A DNA stretch of 64,000 nucleotides from Liolophura sinensis (Eukaryota; Mollusca; Polyplacophora; Chitonida; Chitonidae): NCBI RefSeq assembly GCF_032854445.1, contig NW_027017956.1, positions 124,001 through 188,000 of the forward strand, read 5' to 3'. Within the stretch, counting starts at the first letter, position 1. Each line of letters opens with the position of its first letter. Below, in pieces: positions 8,730-21,051 of this stretch. The notes beneath the pieces were generated by a model, which was given only the letters and a program-made list of their open reading frames with translations, ran no database searches and had not been told where the DNA came from. Position numbers and translations under genes: made by a program.

Positions 8730-11536
8730 ATAGCATGCTCAGTTACAAGATAAACATTGTAAACATTATATTATCACGCTCACTTACAAGGAAAACATTG
8801 TAATCATTATAATAGAAAGCTCAGTTACAAGATGAAAATTGTAATCATAATAGCATGTTCAGTTACAAGATGAATATTGTAATCATTATAATAACATCAT
8901 CAGTTACAAAATGAACATTGTATTCATTATATTAGCACGTTCAATTACAACATGAACATTGTAATCATTATAATAGCATGCTCAGTTACAAGATGAACAT
9001 TGTAAACAGTATAATAGCGTGCCCATTTACAAAATGAACATTGTCATCATTATAATAGCATGCTAAGTTACAAGATGAACATTGTAATCATTATAAAAAC
9101 ATCATCAGTTACAAGGTGAACATTGTAATCAGTATAAAAGCATGCTCAGTTGCAAAATGAACATTGTAATCATTATAATAGCATGTTCAGTTACAAGGTG
9201 AACATTGTAATTATTATAAAAACATGCCCAGTTACAAGATGAACATTGTAATACTTCTAATAGCATGTTCAGTTACGAAGTGAACATTGTAATCATTATA
9301 ATAGCATGCTCAGTTTCAAGATAAACATTGTAATCATTATAATATCATTTTCACTTGCAAGATGAAGATTGTAATCGACATAATAGCATGTTCAGTTACA
9401 AGATGAACATTGTAATCATTGTAATAGCATGTTCAGTTACAAAGTGAACATTGTAATCCTTATAATTGCATGTTCAGTTACAAGATGAACATTGTAATCA
9501 TGATAAAAACATCATCAGTTGCAGGGTGAACATTGTAATCAGTATACAAGCATGCTCAGTTGCAAATTGGACATTGTAATCATTACAATAGCATATTCAG
9601 TTACAAGGTGAACATTGTAATCATTATAATCAAGTGCTCAGTTACAAGGTGAACATTATAATCATTACAATAGCGTGCTCAGTTACAAGATGAACATTGT
9701 AATCATTATAAAAACATGCCCAGTTACAAGATGAACATTGTAATAGTTAAAATAGCATGATCAGTTACGAAGTGAACATTGTAATCATTATAATATCATT
9801 TTCAGTTGCAAGATAAACATTGTAATCAGTATACAAGCATGCTCAGTTGCAAGATAAACATTGTAATCATTACATTAGCATATTCACTTACAAGATGAAT
9901 ATTGTAATCATTATAATAACATCATCAGTTACAAAGTAAACATTGTAGTCATTATATTAGCACGTTCAATTACAAGATGAACATTGTAATCATTATAAAA
10001 GCATGCCCAGTTACAAGGTGAACATTGTAATCTTTATAAAAACATGCTCAGTTACAAGATGAACATTCTAATCATTATAATAGCATGTTCATTTACAAGG
10101 TGGACATTGTAAGTATAAAAGCATGCTCAGTTGCAAAATGGACATTGTAATCATTACATTAGCATATTCACTTACAAGATGAACATTGTAATTATTATAA
10201 TAATGTGCTCAGTTACAAGGTGAACAATGTAATCATTGTAAAAGCATGTTCAGTTACAAAGTGAACATTGTAATCATTATAAAACATCATCAGTTGCAAA
10301 GTGAAAATTGTAATCAGTATACAAGCATGCTCAGTTGCAAAATGGACATTGTAATCATTACAATAGCATATTCACTTACAAGATGAACATTGTAATCATT
10401 ATAATAGCATGTTCATTTACAAGGTGGACATTGTAAGTATAAAAGCATGCTCAGTTGCAAAATGGACATTGTAATCATTACATTAGCATATTCACTTACA
10501 AGATGAACATTGTAATCATTATAAAAGCATGTTCAGTTACAAGGTGAACATTGTAATCTTTATAAAAACATGCTCAGTTACAAGATGAACATTCTAATCA
10601 TTATAATAGCATGTTCATTTACAAGGTGGACATTGTAAGTATAAAAGCATGCTCAGTTGCAAAATGGACATTGTAATCATTACATAAGCATATTTAGTTA
10701 CAAGATGAATATTGTAATCATTATATAAACATCATCAGTTACAAAATGAACATTGTATTCATTATATTAGCACGTTCAATTACAGGATGAACATTGTAAT
10801 CATTATAATATCATGCTCAATTGCAAGATAAAGATTGTAATCGACATAATAGCATGTTCAGTTACAAGATGAACATTGTAATCATTGTAATAGCATGATC
10901 AGTTACAAAGTGAACATTGTAATCCTTATAATTGCATGTTCAGTTACAAGATGAACGTTGTAATCATTATAAAAACATCATCAGTTCCTAGGTGAACATT
11001 GTAATCTGTATACAAGCATGCTCAGTTGCAAAATGGACATTGTAATCATTGCAATAGCATATTCAGTTACAAGATGAACATTGCAATCATTATAATAATG
11101 TGCTCAGTTACAAGGAGAACATTGAAATCATTACAATAGCGTGCTCAGTTACAAGGTGAACATTGTAATCATTATAAAAACATGCCCAGTTACAAGATGA
11201 ACATTGTAATAGTTAAAATAGCATGCTCAAATACAAGATGAGCAATGTAATCATTATAATAGCATGCTCAATTACAAGATGAAAATTGTAATTCGTATAA
11301 TAGCATGCTCAGTTACAACATGAACATTGTAATCATTATAATAGCATGTTTAGTTACAAGATGAACATTGTAATCAGTATAATAGCATGCTCAGTTACAA
11401 AATTAATATTTTAATTATTACACTAGTATGCCCAGTTACAAGATGAACATTGTAATCAGTATAATAGCGTGCTCAGTTACAAGATGAGCAATGTAATCAT
11501 TATAATAGCATGTTCGGTTACCAGATGAACATTGTA
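8730..11536. repeat. 41-bp satellite array A2 (2,807 bp)
   Basis: Length and sequence match array A1 at an offset of 4,797 bp, including the long-spacer entry signature, the ATTCACTTAC variants, the 38-bp monomers and the shortened ATAAAACATCATC monomer. Nothing but satellite is seen. Confidence 0.97.
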
Positions 11537-12421
11537 AGAATTATTTTTAGAATAAATCGCTTCCAAACTCTGGTATATTCACCTTAGTTTAACTAAACGC
11601 CATCATATCGTATTTATGTTAATTACATGTAATATTGTAATAGGCATGTTCTTAAGTCAAGTGGCCCTTTGTTAGACTGTTTAGCCTTTCAAAACGAAAA
11701 ATACAGGTATGCATATTTAAGAGAACTTAAGTTTGTCCTTTTTTAAAACCATTTTCTTCATTCCTCAATGAAAAATACATGCATTGTTTCGCACCCCTAT
11801 TTGCAGCGTACTGGCAATGGGCCAAATGTGTAGAATACGATATCTGTAAAATTAATCTGACTGCAATAAGATCAGAAAATTCGACCCCAATTCTTTGATG
11901 GTTTTCTCTACGGTTCTTCTATATCGGGACTAGTCTTGCTGACAATGGTAACTCATGCTCGTCGGCAGGTACACGTACGTTAATGAGATCAATAACTTTG
12001 TCTCTTTCTTTCAGGACAAATATGTAACTTATTAAACTAACGGTTTTGACAGATAAATGTTACAGCTCTGTGATCTCATCATGTTAGAAATGAAATAACA
12101 AATGCGATATAGACGTACTTGAGATCCTAATATTTTTTTTCCAGAGTGCTTACGGTGGACTTCGTTTGGATTCTGTGAGGGTTTTGATAGGTCTGTTATA
12201 TGTTAATTGTGTATTACTGAAAACTCGCTCCACTAATATTATATGTACAAACATGTTTGCTTAAAGCCTTCCTTTCACTAGGAAATAAAATAGCCTGAGT
12301 AGGAGCCTTGTCAGGTGGGGTTATGTATGGGAGGACTAAGGTTTGCCTGAAGTGAAAGACATAGGTACAGTAAATGGCGCAGAGACATACATGTCTTTAC
12401 AGATAAATGTTATCTGATCGT
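11537..12421 (+). repeat. Spacer copy 3, 5' segment (subfamily II)
   Basis: Subfamily II throughout: CGAAAAATAC, GTTACAG, GAAATAACAAATG (which destroys one AATAAA), an uninterrupted run of eight T before CCAG instead of ATGTTTTTT, AATATTATATGTAC and ACATGTTTGC. It is the first short-class spacer in the window. Confidence 0.9.
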
Positions 12422-12432
12422 CAGTTGCACAG

Positions 12433-12795
12433 ACCGGCCCGGATAGCACAGTTGGTAGAGCGTCCGCTTCGGGACCGGTAGATCCAGGATCAATCCTTGG
12501 TCGAGTCACACCTAAGACTTTAAAAGAGGAAGTTGTAACTTCCTCGTTTGGCGTTCAGCATGAAGGGGGATAGTGCAACGACTGGTTGACCCGTTTCAGC
12601 ATAATGGCTCGGGCGGGGCGGCTTACTTGCCTTCGGTAAGTCGTCTCAGTGATGCAGCACTAAATAAAAGAGCGGTGAAAATCCGTCCTGCAACAAGGAG
12701 GCACATTACACGTGCATGCACCCTAATGATTCCTTCGTCGTCATATGACTGAAAAATTGTTGAGTACGACGTTAAACCCCAAGCACTCACTCACT
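12433..12795 (+). mobile_element. tRNA-derived SINE, spacer copy 3
   Basis: 363 bp, only three CACT units; duplications at 12422-12432 and 12796-12806. The body has GTAACTTCCTC, which completes a perfect inverted repeat (GAGGAAGTT, GT, AACTTCCTC). After the 3' duplication only ten bases (CGACATACAT) remain before the satellite resumes at 12817. This is the short-class junction. Confidence 0.9.
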
Positions 12796-12816
12796 CAGTT
12801 GCACAGCGACATACAT

Positions 12817-14798
12817 ACAAGATGAAGATTGTAATCGACATAATAGCTTGTTCAGTTACAAAATGAACATTGTAATCATTGTAATAGCATGTTAAGTTAC
12901 AAAGTGAACATTGTAATCCTTATAATTGCATGTTCAGTTACAAGATGAACATTGTAATCATTATAAAAACATCATCAGTTGCAAGGTGAACATTGTAATC
13001 AGTATACAAGCATACTCAGTTGCAAAATGGATATTGTAATCATTACATTAGCATATTCACTTACAAGATGAACATTGTAATCATTATAATAATGTGCTCA
13101 GTTACAAGGTGAACAATGTAATCATTGTAATAGCATGTTCAGTTACAAAGTGAACATTGTAATCCTTATAATTGCATGTTCAGTTACAAAGTGAACATTG
13201 TAATCATTATAAAAACATCATCAGTTGCAAGGTGAACATTGTAATCAGTATACAAGCATGCTCAGTTGCAAAATGGACATTGTAATCATTACAATAGCAT
13301 ATTCAGTTACAAGATGAACATTGTAATCATTATAATAATGCGCTCAGTTACAAGGTGAACCATGTAATCATTGTAATAGCATGTTCAGTTACAAAGTGAA
13401 CATTGTAATCCTTATAATTGCATGTTCAGTTACAAGATGAACATTGTAATCATTATAAAAACATAAACAGTTACAAGGTGAACATTGTAATCAGTATACA
13501 AGCATGCTCAGTTGCAAAATGGACATTGTAATCATTACATTAGCATATTCACTTACAAGATGAATATTGTAATTATTATAATAACATCATCAGTTACAAT
13601 GTAAACATTGTATTCATTATATTAGCTCGTTCACTTACAAGATAAACATTGTAATCATTATAAAAGCATGTTCAGCTACAAGGTGAACATAGTAATCATT
13701 TTAAAAACATGCTCAGTTGCAAGATGAAGATTGTAATCGACATAATAGCATGTTCAGTTACAAGATGAACATTGTAATCATTATAAAAACATCATCAGTT
13801 GCAAGGTGAACATTGTAATCAGTATACAAGCATGCTCAGTTGCAAGATAAACATTGTAATCATTACATTAGCATATTCACTTACAAGATGAATATTGTAA
13901 TCATTATAATAACATCATCAGTTACAAAGTAAACATTGTATTCATTATATTAGCACGTTCAATTACAAGATGAACATTGTAATCATTATAAAAGCATGTT
14001 CAGTTACAAGGTGAACATTGTAATCTTTATAATAGCATGTTCAGTTACAAGGTGGACATTGTAAGTATAAAAGCATGCTCAGTTGCAAAATGGACATTGT
14101 AATCATTACATAAGCATATTCAGTTACAAGATGAATATTGTAATCATTATAATAACATCATCAGTTACAAAATGAACATTGTATTCATTATATTAGCACG
14201 TTCAATTACAAGATGAACATTGTAATCATTATAATATCATGCTCAGTTGCAAGATGAAGATTGTAATCGACATAATTGCATGTTCAGTTACTAGATGAAC
14301 ATTGTAAACATTGTAATAGCATGTTCAGTTACAAAGTGAACATTGTAATCCTTATAATTGCATGTTCAGTTACAAGATGAACATTGTAATCATTATAAAA
14401 ACATCATCAGTTCCAAGGTGAACATTGTAATCAGTATACAAGCATGCTCAGTTGCAAAATGGACATTGTAATCATTGCAATAGCATATTCAGTTACAAGA
14501 TGAGCAATGTAATCATTATAATAGCATGCCCAATTACAAGATGAAGATTGTAATTCGTATAATAGCATGCTCAGTTACAACATTAACATTGTAATCATTA
14601 TAATAGCATGTTCAGTTACAAGATGAACATTGTAATCAGTATAATAGCATGCTCAGTTACAAAATTAATATTTTAATTATTACACTAGTATGCCCAGTTA
14701 CAAGATGAACATTGTAATCAGTATAATAGCGTGCTCAGTTACAAGATGAGCAATGTAATCATTATAATAGCATGTTCAGTTACCAGATGAACATTGTA
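12817..14798. repeat. 41-bp satellite array A3 (1,982 bp)
   Basis: It starts inside a monomer (ACAAGATGAAGATTGTAATC), the same phase as position ~4558 of array A1, so the first ~15 monomers present after long spacers are missing. Much of its middle and end follows the variant order of A0 (for example GCAAGATGAAGATTG, CATAATTGC, CATTAACATTG). Confidence 0.97.
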
Positions 14799-15683
14799 AG
14801 AATTATTTTTAGAATAAATCGCTTCCGAACTCTGGTTTATTCACCTTAGTTTAACTAAACGCCATCATATCGTATTTATGTTAATTACATGTAGTATTGT
14901 AATAGGCATGTTCTTAAGTCAAGTGGCCCTTTGTTAGACTGTTTAGCCTTTCAAAACGGAAACTACAGGTATGCATATTTAAGAGAACTTAAGTTTGTCC
15001 TTTTTTAAAACAATTTTCTTCATTCCTCAATGAAAAATACATGCATTGTTTCGCACCCCTATTTGCAGCGTACTGGCAATGGGCCAAATGTGTAGAATAC
15101 GATATCTGTGAAATTAATCTGACTGCAATAAGATCAGAAAATTCGACCCCAATTCTTTGATGGTTTTCTCTACGGTTCTTCTATATCGGGACTAGTCTTG
15201 CTGACAATGGTAACTCATGCTCGTCGGCAGGTACACGTACGTTAATGAGATCAATAACTTTGTCTCTTTCTTTCAGGACAAATATGTAACTTATTAAACT
15301 AACGGTTTTGACAGATAAATGTAACAGCTCTGTGATCTCATCATGTTAGAAATGAAATAAAAAATGCGATATAGACGTACTTGAGCTCCTAATATGTTTT
15401 TTCCAGAGTGCTTACGGTGGACTTCGTTTGGATTCTGTGAGGGTTTTGATAGGTCTGTTATATGTTAATTGTGTATTACTGAAAACTCGCTCCACTAACA
15501 TTATATATACAAACATGTATGCTTAAAGCCTTCCTTTCACTAGGAAATAAAATAGCCTGAGTAGGAGCCTTGTCAGGTGGGGTTATGTATGGGAGGACTA
15601 AGGTTTGCCTGAAGTGAAAGACATAGGTACAGTAAATGGCGCAGAGACATACATGTCTTTACAGATAAATGTTATCTGATCGT
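14799..15683 (+). repeat. Spacer copy 4, 5' segment (subfamily I)
   Basis: It has CCGAACTC as in copy 1, private GGTTTATTC, GTAGTATTG, AAAACAATTTTC, GTAACAG and GAGCTCC. The broken CTTTGATGG frame matches copy 1. Confidence 0.9.
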
Positions 15684-15694
15684 CAGTTGCACAG

Positions 15695-16061
15695 ACCGGC
15701 CCGGATAGCACAGTTGGTAGAGCGTCCGCTTCGGGACCGGTAGATCCAGGATCAATCCTTGGTCGAGTCACACCTAAGACTTTAAAAGAGGAAGTTGTGA
15801 CATCCTCGTTTGGCGTTCAGCATGAAGGGGGATAGTGCAACGACTGGTTGACCCGTTTCAGTATAATGGCTCGGGCGGGGCGGCTTACTTGCCTTCGGTA
15901 AGTCGTCTCAGTGATGCAGCACTAAATAAAAGAGCGGTGAAAATCCGTCCTGCAACAAGGAGGCACATTACACGTGCATGCACCCTAATGATTCCTTCGT
16001 CGTCATATGACTGAAAAATTGTTGAGTACGACGTTAAACCCCAAGCACTCACTCACTCACT
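15695..16061 (+). mobile_element. tRNA-derived SINE, spacer copy 4
   Basis: 367 bp with four CACT units; duplications at 15684-15694 and 16062-16072. Body as in copy 1 (GTGACATCCTC). Having one CACT fewer puts the SINE's late ATG (16007) in frame with the downstream 30-bp repeat, giving an 85-codon frame to 16264. Confidence 0.9.
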
Positions 16062-16072
16062 CAGTTGCACAG

Positions 16073-16784
16073 CGACATACATGTCTATACAGAAAAATGC
16101 TATCTGATCGCAGTCAGTGTAAAATTCCTGACGGTGTTTACTGTGCAGCAGAGATTCAGGATGGTGCTTACTGTGTAGCAGAGTTTCAGGATGGTATTTA
16201 CTGTGCAGCAGAGATTCAGGATGGTGTTTACGGTGCAACAGAGATTCAGTATGGTGTTAATTGATTTAATCAACGATTCAGGAAAACACAGTGATCCAGG
16301 TTTAGAAGCTTCAGGTTATATTAATATCTTGAAGTAATGATACTGCGTTGCTTGAAACCATTTAAACATCCGAATTCCACTGACTCTGTCAACACGCTGG
16401 ATGAAAGAATATATTGGAGTGAAATCAGATAGAGAAACACATGATTTTCTATCGGCCTCACAACGTTTTACATTTAACTTACTTATTTAATTTTTGTTTG
16501 AGGAGGGCCTCAGTTACCGAGGGGGTCAGCACGCCATCGCCCTCTGTAATCCCACATGGAACACTGGGGTTAGAGCTGATTTCCTAGCTGGCACCATCTT
16601 TTAAGTGCCAATATTGAGAAATGCCTTCTATTTCTTCTCAACGATCAACGGTACAAAGACGCAGTTTGGACCAAATACACGCTAAAAAGCTCATCTTATC
16701 CCCACACATTATCCACACTAAATCTTTCATTTTTCCCCTCAGCTGAAATAGACTAAATCCAGTTAAAGAGACTCGTGTCTTATG
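16073..16784 (+). repeat. Long-class spacer tail, copy 4
   Basis: 712 bp, aligned base for base with the tail of copy 1 but with CATTTAACTTAC in place of CATTTTACTTAC. No gene is recognised; the GC-rich patch lies at about 16500-16572. Confidence 0.85.
16127..16262 (+). repeat. 30-bp tandem repeat, copy 4
   Basis: Four and a half units. The + frame is continuous from ATG 16007 in the SINE 3' end through the repeats to a stop at 16262-16264. I regard this as a fortuitous frame that depends on CACT number. Confidence 0.9.
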
Positions 16785-19065
16785 ATAGCATGCTCAGTTA
16801 CAAGATAAACATTGTAAACATTATATTATCACGCTCACTTACAAGGAAAACATTGTAATCATTATAATAGAAAGCTCAGTTACAAGATGAAAATTGTAAT
16901 CATAATAGCATGTTCAGTTACAAGATGAATATTGTAATCATTATGATAACATCATCAGTTACAAAATGAACATTGTATTCATTATATTAGCACGTTCAAT
17001 TACAACATGAACATTGTAATCATTATAATAGCATGCTCAGTTACAAGATGAACATTGTAAACAGTATAATAGCGTGCCCATTTACAAAATGAACATTGTC
17101 ATCATTATAATAGCATGCTAAGTTACAAGATGAACATTGTAATCATTATAAAAACATCATCAGTTACAAGGTGAACATTGTAATCAGTATAAAAGCATGC
17201 TCAGTTGCAAAATGAACATTGTAATCATTATAATAGCATGTTCAGTTACAAGGTGAACATTGTAATTATTATAAAAACATGCCCAGTTACAAGATGAACA
17301 TTGTAATACTTCTAATAGCATGTTCAGTTACGAAGTGAACATTGTAATCATTATAATAGCATGCTCAGTTTCAAGATAAACATTGTAATCATTATAATAT
17401 CATTTTCAGTTGCAAGATGAAGATTGTAATCGACATAATAGCATGTTCAGTTACAAGATGAACATTGTAATCATTGTAATAGCATGTTCAGTTACAAAGT
17501 GAACATTGTAATCCTTATAATTGCATGTTCAGTTACAAGATGAACATTGTAATCATGATAAAAACATCATCAGTTGCAAGGTGAACATTGTAATCAGTAT
17601 ACAAGCATGCTCAGTTGCAAATTGGACATTGTAATCATTACAATAGCATATTCAGTTTCAAGGTGAACATTGTAATCATTATAATCAAGTGCTCAGTTAC
17701 AAGGTGAACATTATAATCATTACAATAGCGTGCTCAGTTACAAGATGAACATTGTAATCATTATAAAAACATGCCCAGTTACAAGATGAACATTGTAATA
17801 GTTAAAATAGCATGATCAGTTACGAAGTGAACATTGTAATCATTATAATATCATTTTCAGTTGCAAGATAAACATTGTAATCAGTATACAAGCATGCTCA
17901 GTTGCAAGATAAACATTGTAATCATTACATTAGCATATTCACTTACAAGATGAATATTGTAATCATTATAATAACATCATCAGTTACAAAGTAAACATTG
18001 TATTCATTATATTAGCACGTTCAATTACAAGATGAACATTGTAATCATTATAAAAGCATGTTCAGTTACAAGGTGAACATTGTAATCTTTATAAAAACAT
18101 GCTCAGTTACAAGATGAACATTCTAATCATTATAATAGCATGTTCATTTACAAGGTGGACATTGTAAGTATAAAAGCATGCTCAGTTGCAAAATGGACAT
18201 TGTAATCATTACATAAGCATATTTAGTTACAAGATGAATATTGTAATCATTATATAAACATCATCAGTTACAAAATGAACATTGTATTCATTATATTAGC
18301 ACGTTCAATTACAGGATGAACATTGTAATCATTATAATATCATGCTCAATTGCAAGATAAAGATTGTAATCGACATAATAGCATGTTCAGTTACAAGATG
18401 AACATTGTAATCATTGTAATAGCATGATCAGTTACAAAGTGAACATTGTAATCCTTATAATTGCATGTTCAGTTACAAGATGAACGTTGTAATCATTATA
18501 AAAACATCATCAGTTCCTAGGTGAACATTGTAATCTGTATACAAGCATGCTCAGTTGCAAAATGGACATTGTAATCATTGCAATAGCATATTCAGTTACA
18601 AGATGAACATTGCAATCATTATAATAATGTGCTCAGTTACAAGGAGAACATTGAAATCATTACAATAGCGTGCTCAGTTACAAGGTGAACATTGTAATCA
18701 TTATAAAAACATGCCCAGTTACAAGATGAACATTGTAATAGTTAAAATAGCATGCTCAAATACAAGATGAGCAATGTAATCATTATAATAGCATGCTCAA
18801 TTACAAGATGAAAATTGTAATTCGTATAATAGCATGCTCAGTTACAACATGAACATTGTAATCATTATAATAGCATGTTTAGTTACAAGATGAACATTGT
18901 AATCAGTATAATAGCATGCTCAGTTACAAAATTAATATTTTAATTATTACACTAGTATGCCCAGTTACAAGATGAACATTGTAATCAGTATAATAGCGTG
19001 CTCAGTTACAAGATGAGCAATGTAATCATTATAATAGCATGTTCAGTTACCAGATGAACATTGTA
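16785..19065. repeat. 41-bp satellite array A4 (2,281 bp)
   Basis: Same entry signature as A1, but about 526 bp shorter: the region around 5300-5830 of A1, which carries extra GTAAGTATAA monomers, is absent, leaving a single copy near 18170. Private marker ATTATGATAAC near 16943. Confidence 0.97.
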
Positions 19066-19950
19066 AGAATTATTTTTAGAATAAATCGCTTCCAAACTCT
19101 GGTATATTCACCTTAGTTTAACTAAACGCCATCATATCGTATTTATGTTAATTACATGTAGTATTGTAATAGGCATGTTCTTAAGTCAAGTGGCCCTTTG
19201 TTAGACTGTTTAGCCTTTCAAAACGGAAACTACAGGTATGCATATTTAAGAGAACTTAAGTTTGTCCTTTTTTAAAACAATTTTCTTCATTCCTCAATGA
19301 AAAATACATGCATTGTTTCGCACCCCTATTTGCAGCGTACTGGCAATGGGCCAAATGTGTAGAATACGATATCTGTGAAATTAATCTGACTGCAATAAGA
19401 TCAGAAAATTCGACCCCAATTCTTTGATGGTTTTCTCTACGGTTCTTCTATATCGGGACTAGTCTTGCTGACAATGGTAACTCATGCTCGTCGGCAGGTA
19501 CACGTACGTTAATGAGATCAATAACTTTGTCTCTTTCTTTCAGGACAAATATGTAACTTATTAAACTAACGGTTTTGACAGATAAATGTAACAGCTCTGT
19601 GATCTCATCATGTTAGAAATGAAATAAAAAATGCGATATAGACGTACTTGAGCTCCTAATATGTTTTTTCCAGAGTGCTTACGGTGGACTTCGTTTGGAT
19701 TCTGTGAGGGTTTTGATAGGTCTGTTATATGTTAATTGTGTATTACTGAAAACTCGCTCCACTAACATTATATATACAAACATGTATGCTTAAAGCCTTC
19801 CTTTCACTAGGAAATAAAATAGCCTGAGTAGGAGCCTTGTCAGGTGGGGTTATGTATGGGAGGACTAAGGTTTGCCTGAAGTGAAAGACATAGGTACAGT
19901 AAATGGCGCAGAGACATACATGTCTTTACAGATAAATGTTATCTGATCGT
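19066..19950 (+). repeat. Spacer copy 5, 5' segment (subfamily I)
   Basis: The same as copy 4 apart from the first ~40 bp (CCAAACTC, GGTATATTC), which have the bases common in other subfamilies. GTAGTATTG, AAAACAATTTTC and GAGCTCC are shared with copy 4. Confidence 0.9.
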
Positions 19951-19961
19951 CAGTTGCACAG

Positions 19962-20328
19962 ACCGGCCCGGATAGCACAGTTGGTAGAGCGTCCGCTTCG
20001 GGACCGGTAGATCCAGGATCAATCCTTGGTCGAGTCACACCTAAGACTTTAAAAGAGGAAGTTGTGACATCCTCGTTTGGCGTTCAGCATGAAGGGGGAT
20101 AGTGCAACGACTGGTTGACCCGTTTCAGTATAATGGCTCGGGCGGGGCGGCTTACTTGCCTTCGGTAAGTCGTCTCAGTGATGCAGCACTAAATAAAAGA
20201 GCGGTGAAAATCCGTCCTGCAACAAGGAGGCACATTACACGTGCATGCACCCTAATGATTCCTTCGTCGTCATATGACTGAAAAATTGTTGAGTACGACG
20301 TTAAACCCCAAGCACTCACTCACTCACT
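19962..20328 (+). mobile_element. tRNA-derived SINE, spacer copy 5
   Basis: 367 bp with four CACT units; duplications at 19951-19961 and 20329-20339. No difference from copy 4 seen. The ATG at 20274 is again in frame with the downstream 30-bp repeat. Confidence 0.9.
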
Positions 20329-20339
20329 CAGTTGCACAG

Positions 20340-21051
20340 CGACATACATGTCTATACAGAAAAATGCTATCTGATCGCAGTCAGTGTAAAATTCCTGACG
20401 GTGTTTACTGTGCAGCAGAGATTCAGGATGGTGCTTACTGTGTAGCAGAGTTTCAGGATGGTATTTACTGTGCAGCAGAGATTCAGGATGGTGTTTACGG
20501 TGCAACAGAGATTCAGTATGGTGTTAATTGATTTAATCAACGATTCAGGAAAACACAGTGATCCAGGTTTAGAAGCTTCAGGTTATATTAATATCTTGAA
20601 GTAATGATACTGCGTTGCTTGAAACCATTTAAACATCCGAATTCCACTGACTCTGTCAACACGCTGGATGAAAGAATATATTGGAGTGAAATCAGATAGA
20701 GAAACACATGATTTTCTATCGGCCTCACAACGTTTTACATTTAACTTACTTATTTAATTTTTGTTTGAGGAGGGCCTCAGTTACCGAGGGGGTCAGCACG
20801 CCATCGCCCTCTGTAATCCCACATGGAACACTGGGGTTAGAGCTGATTTCCTAGCTGGCACCATCTTTTAAGTGCCAATATTGAGAAATGCCTTCTATTT
20901 CTTCTCAACGATCAACGGTACAAAGACGCAGTTTGGACCAAATACACGCTAAAAAGCTCATCTTATCCCCACACATTATCCACACTAAATCTTTCATTTT
21001 TCCCCTCAGCTGAAATAGACTAAATCCAGTTAAAGAGACTCGTGTCTTATG
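20340..21051 (+). repeat. Long-class spacer tail, copy 5
   Basis: 712 bp, matching the tail of copy 4 including CATTTAACTTAC. This is the last long-class tail in the window; every later spacer is short. Confidence 0.85.
20394..20529 (+). repeat. 30-bp tandem repeat, copy 5
   Basis: Four and a half 30-bp units, identical in layout to 16127-16262, with the same open + frame ending at 20531. Confidence 0.9.

Larger units (their letters stand above)
7077..11873. repeat. 4,797-bp segmental unit, second copy
   Basis: Direct tandem repeat of 2280-7076, containing spacer 2, array A2 and the first third of spacer 3. At offset 331 spacer 2 has AAAATCAG where spacers 1 and 3 have AAGATCAG; this is one of the few substitutions seen near the breakpoint. 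Confidence 0.85.
14840..19106. repeat. 4,267-bp segmental unit, first copy
   Basis: It repeats as 19107-23373 at an offset of exactly 4,267 bp. Shared private variants include ATTATGATAAC in the array and CATTTAACTTAC in the spacer tail. The breakpoint falls between spacer offsets 38 and 85: spacers 4 and 5 differ only before it, and spacers 5 and 6 start to differ after it. Confidence 0.83.
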
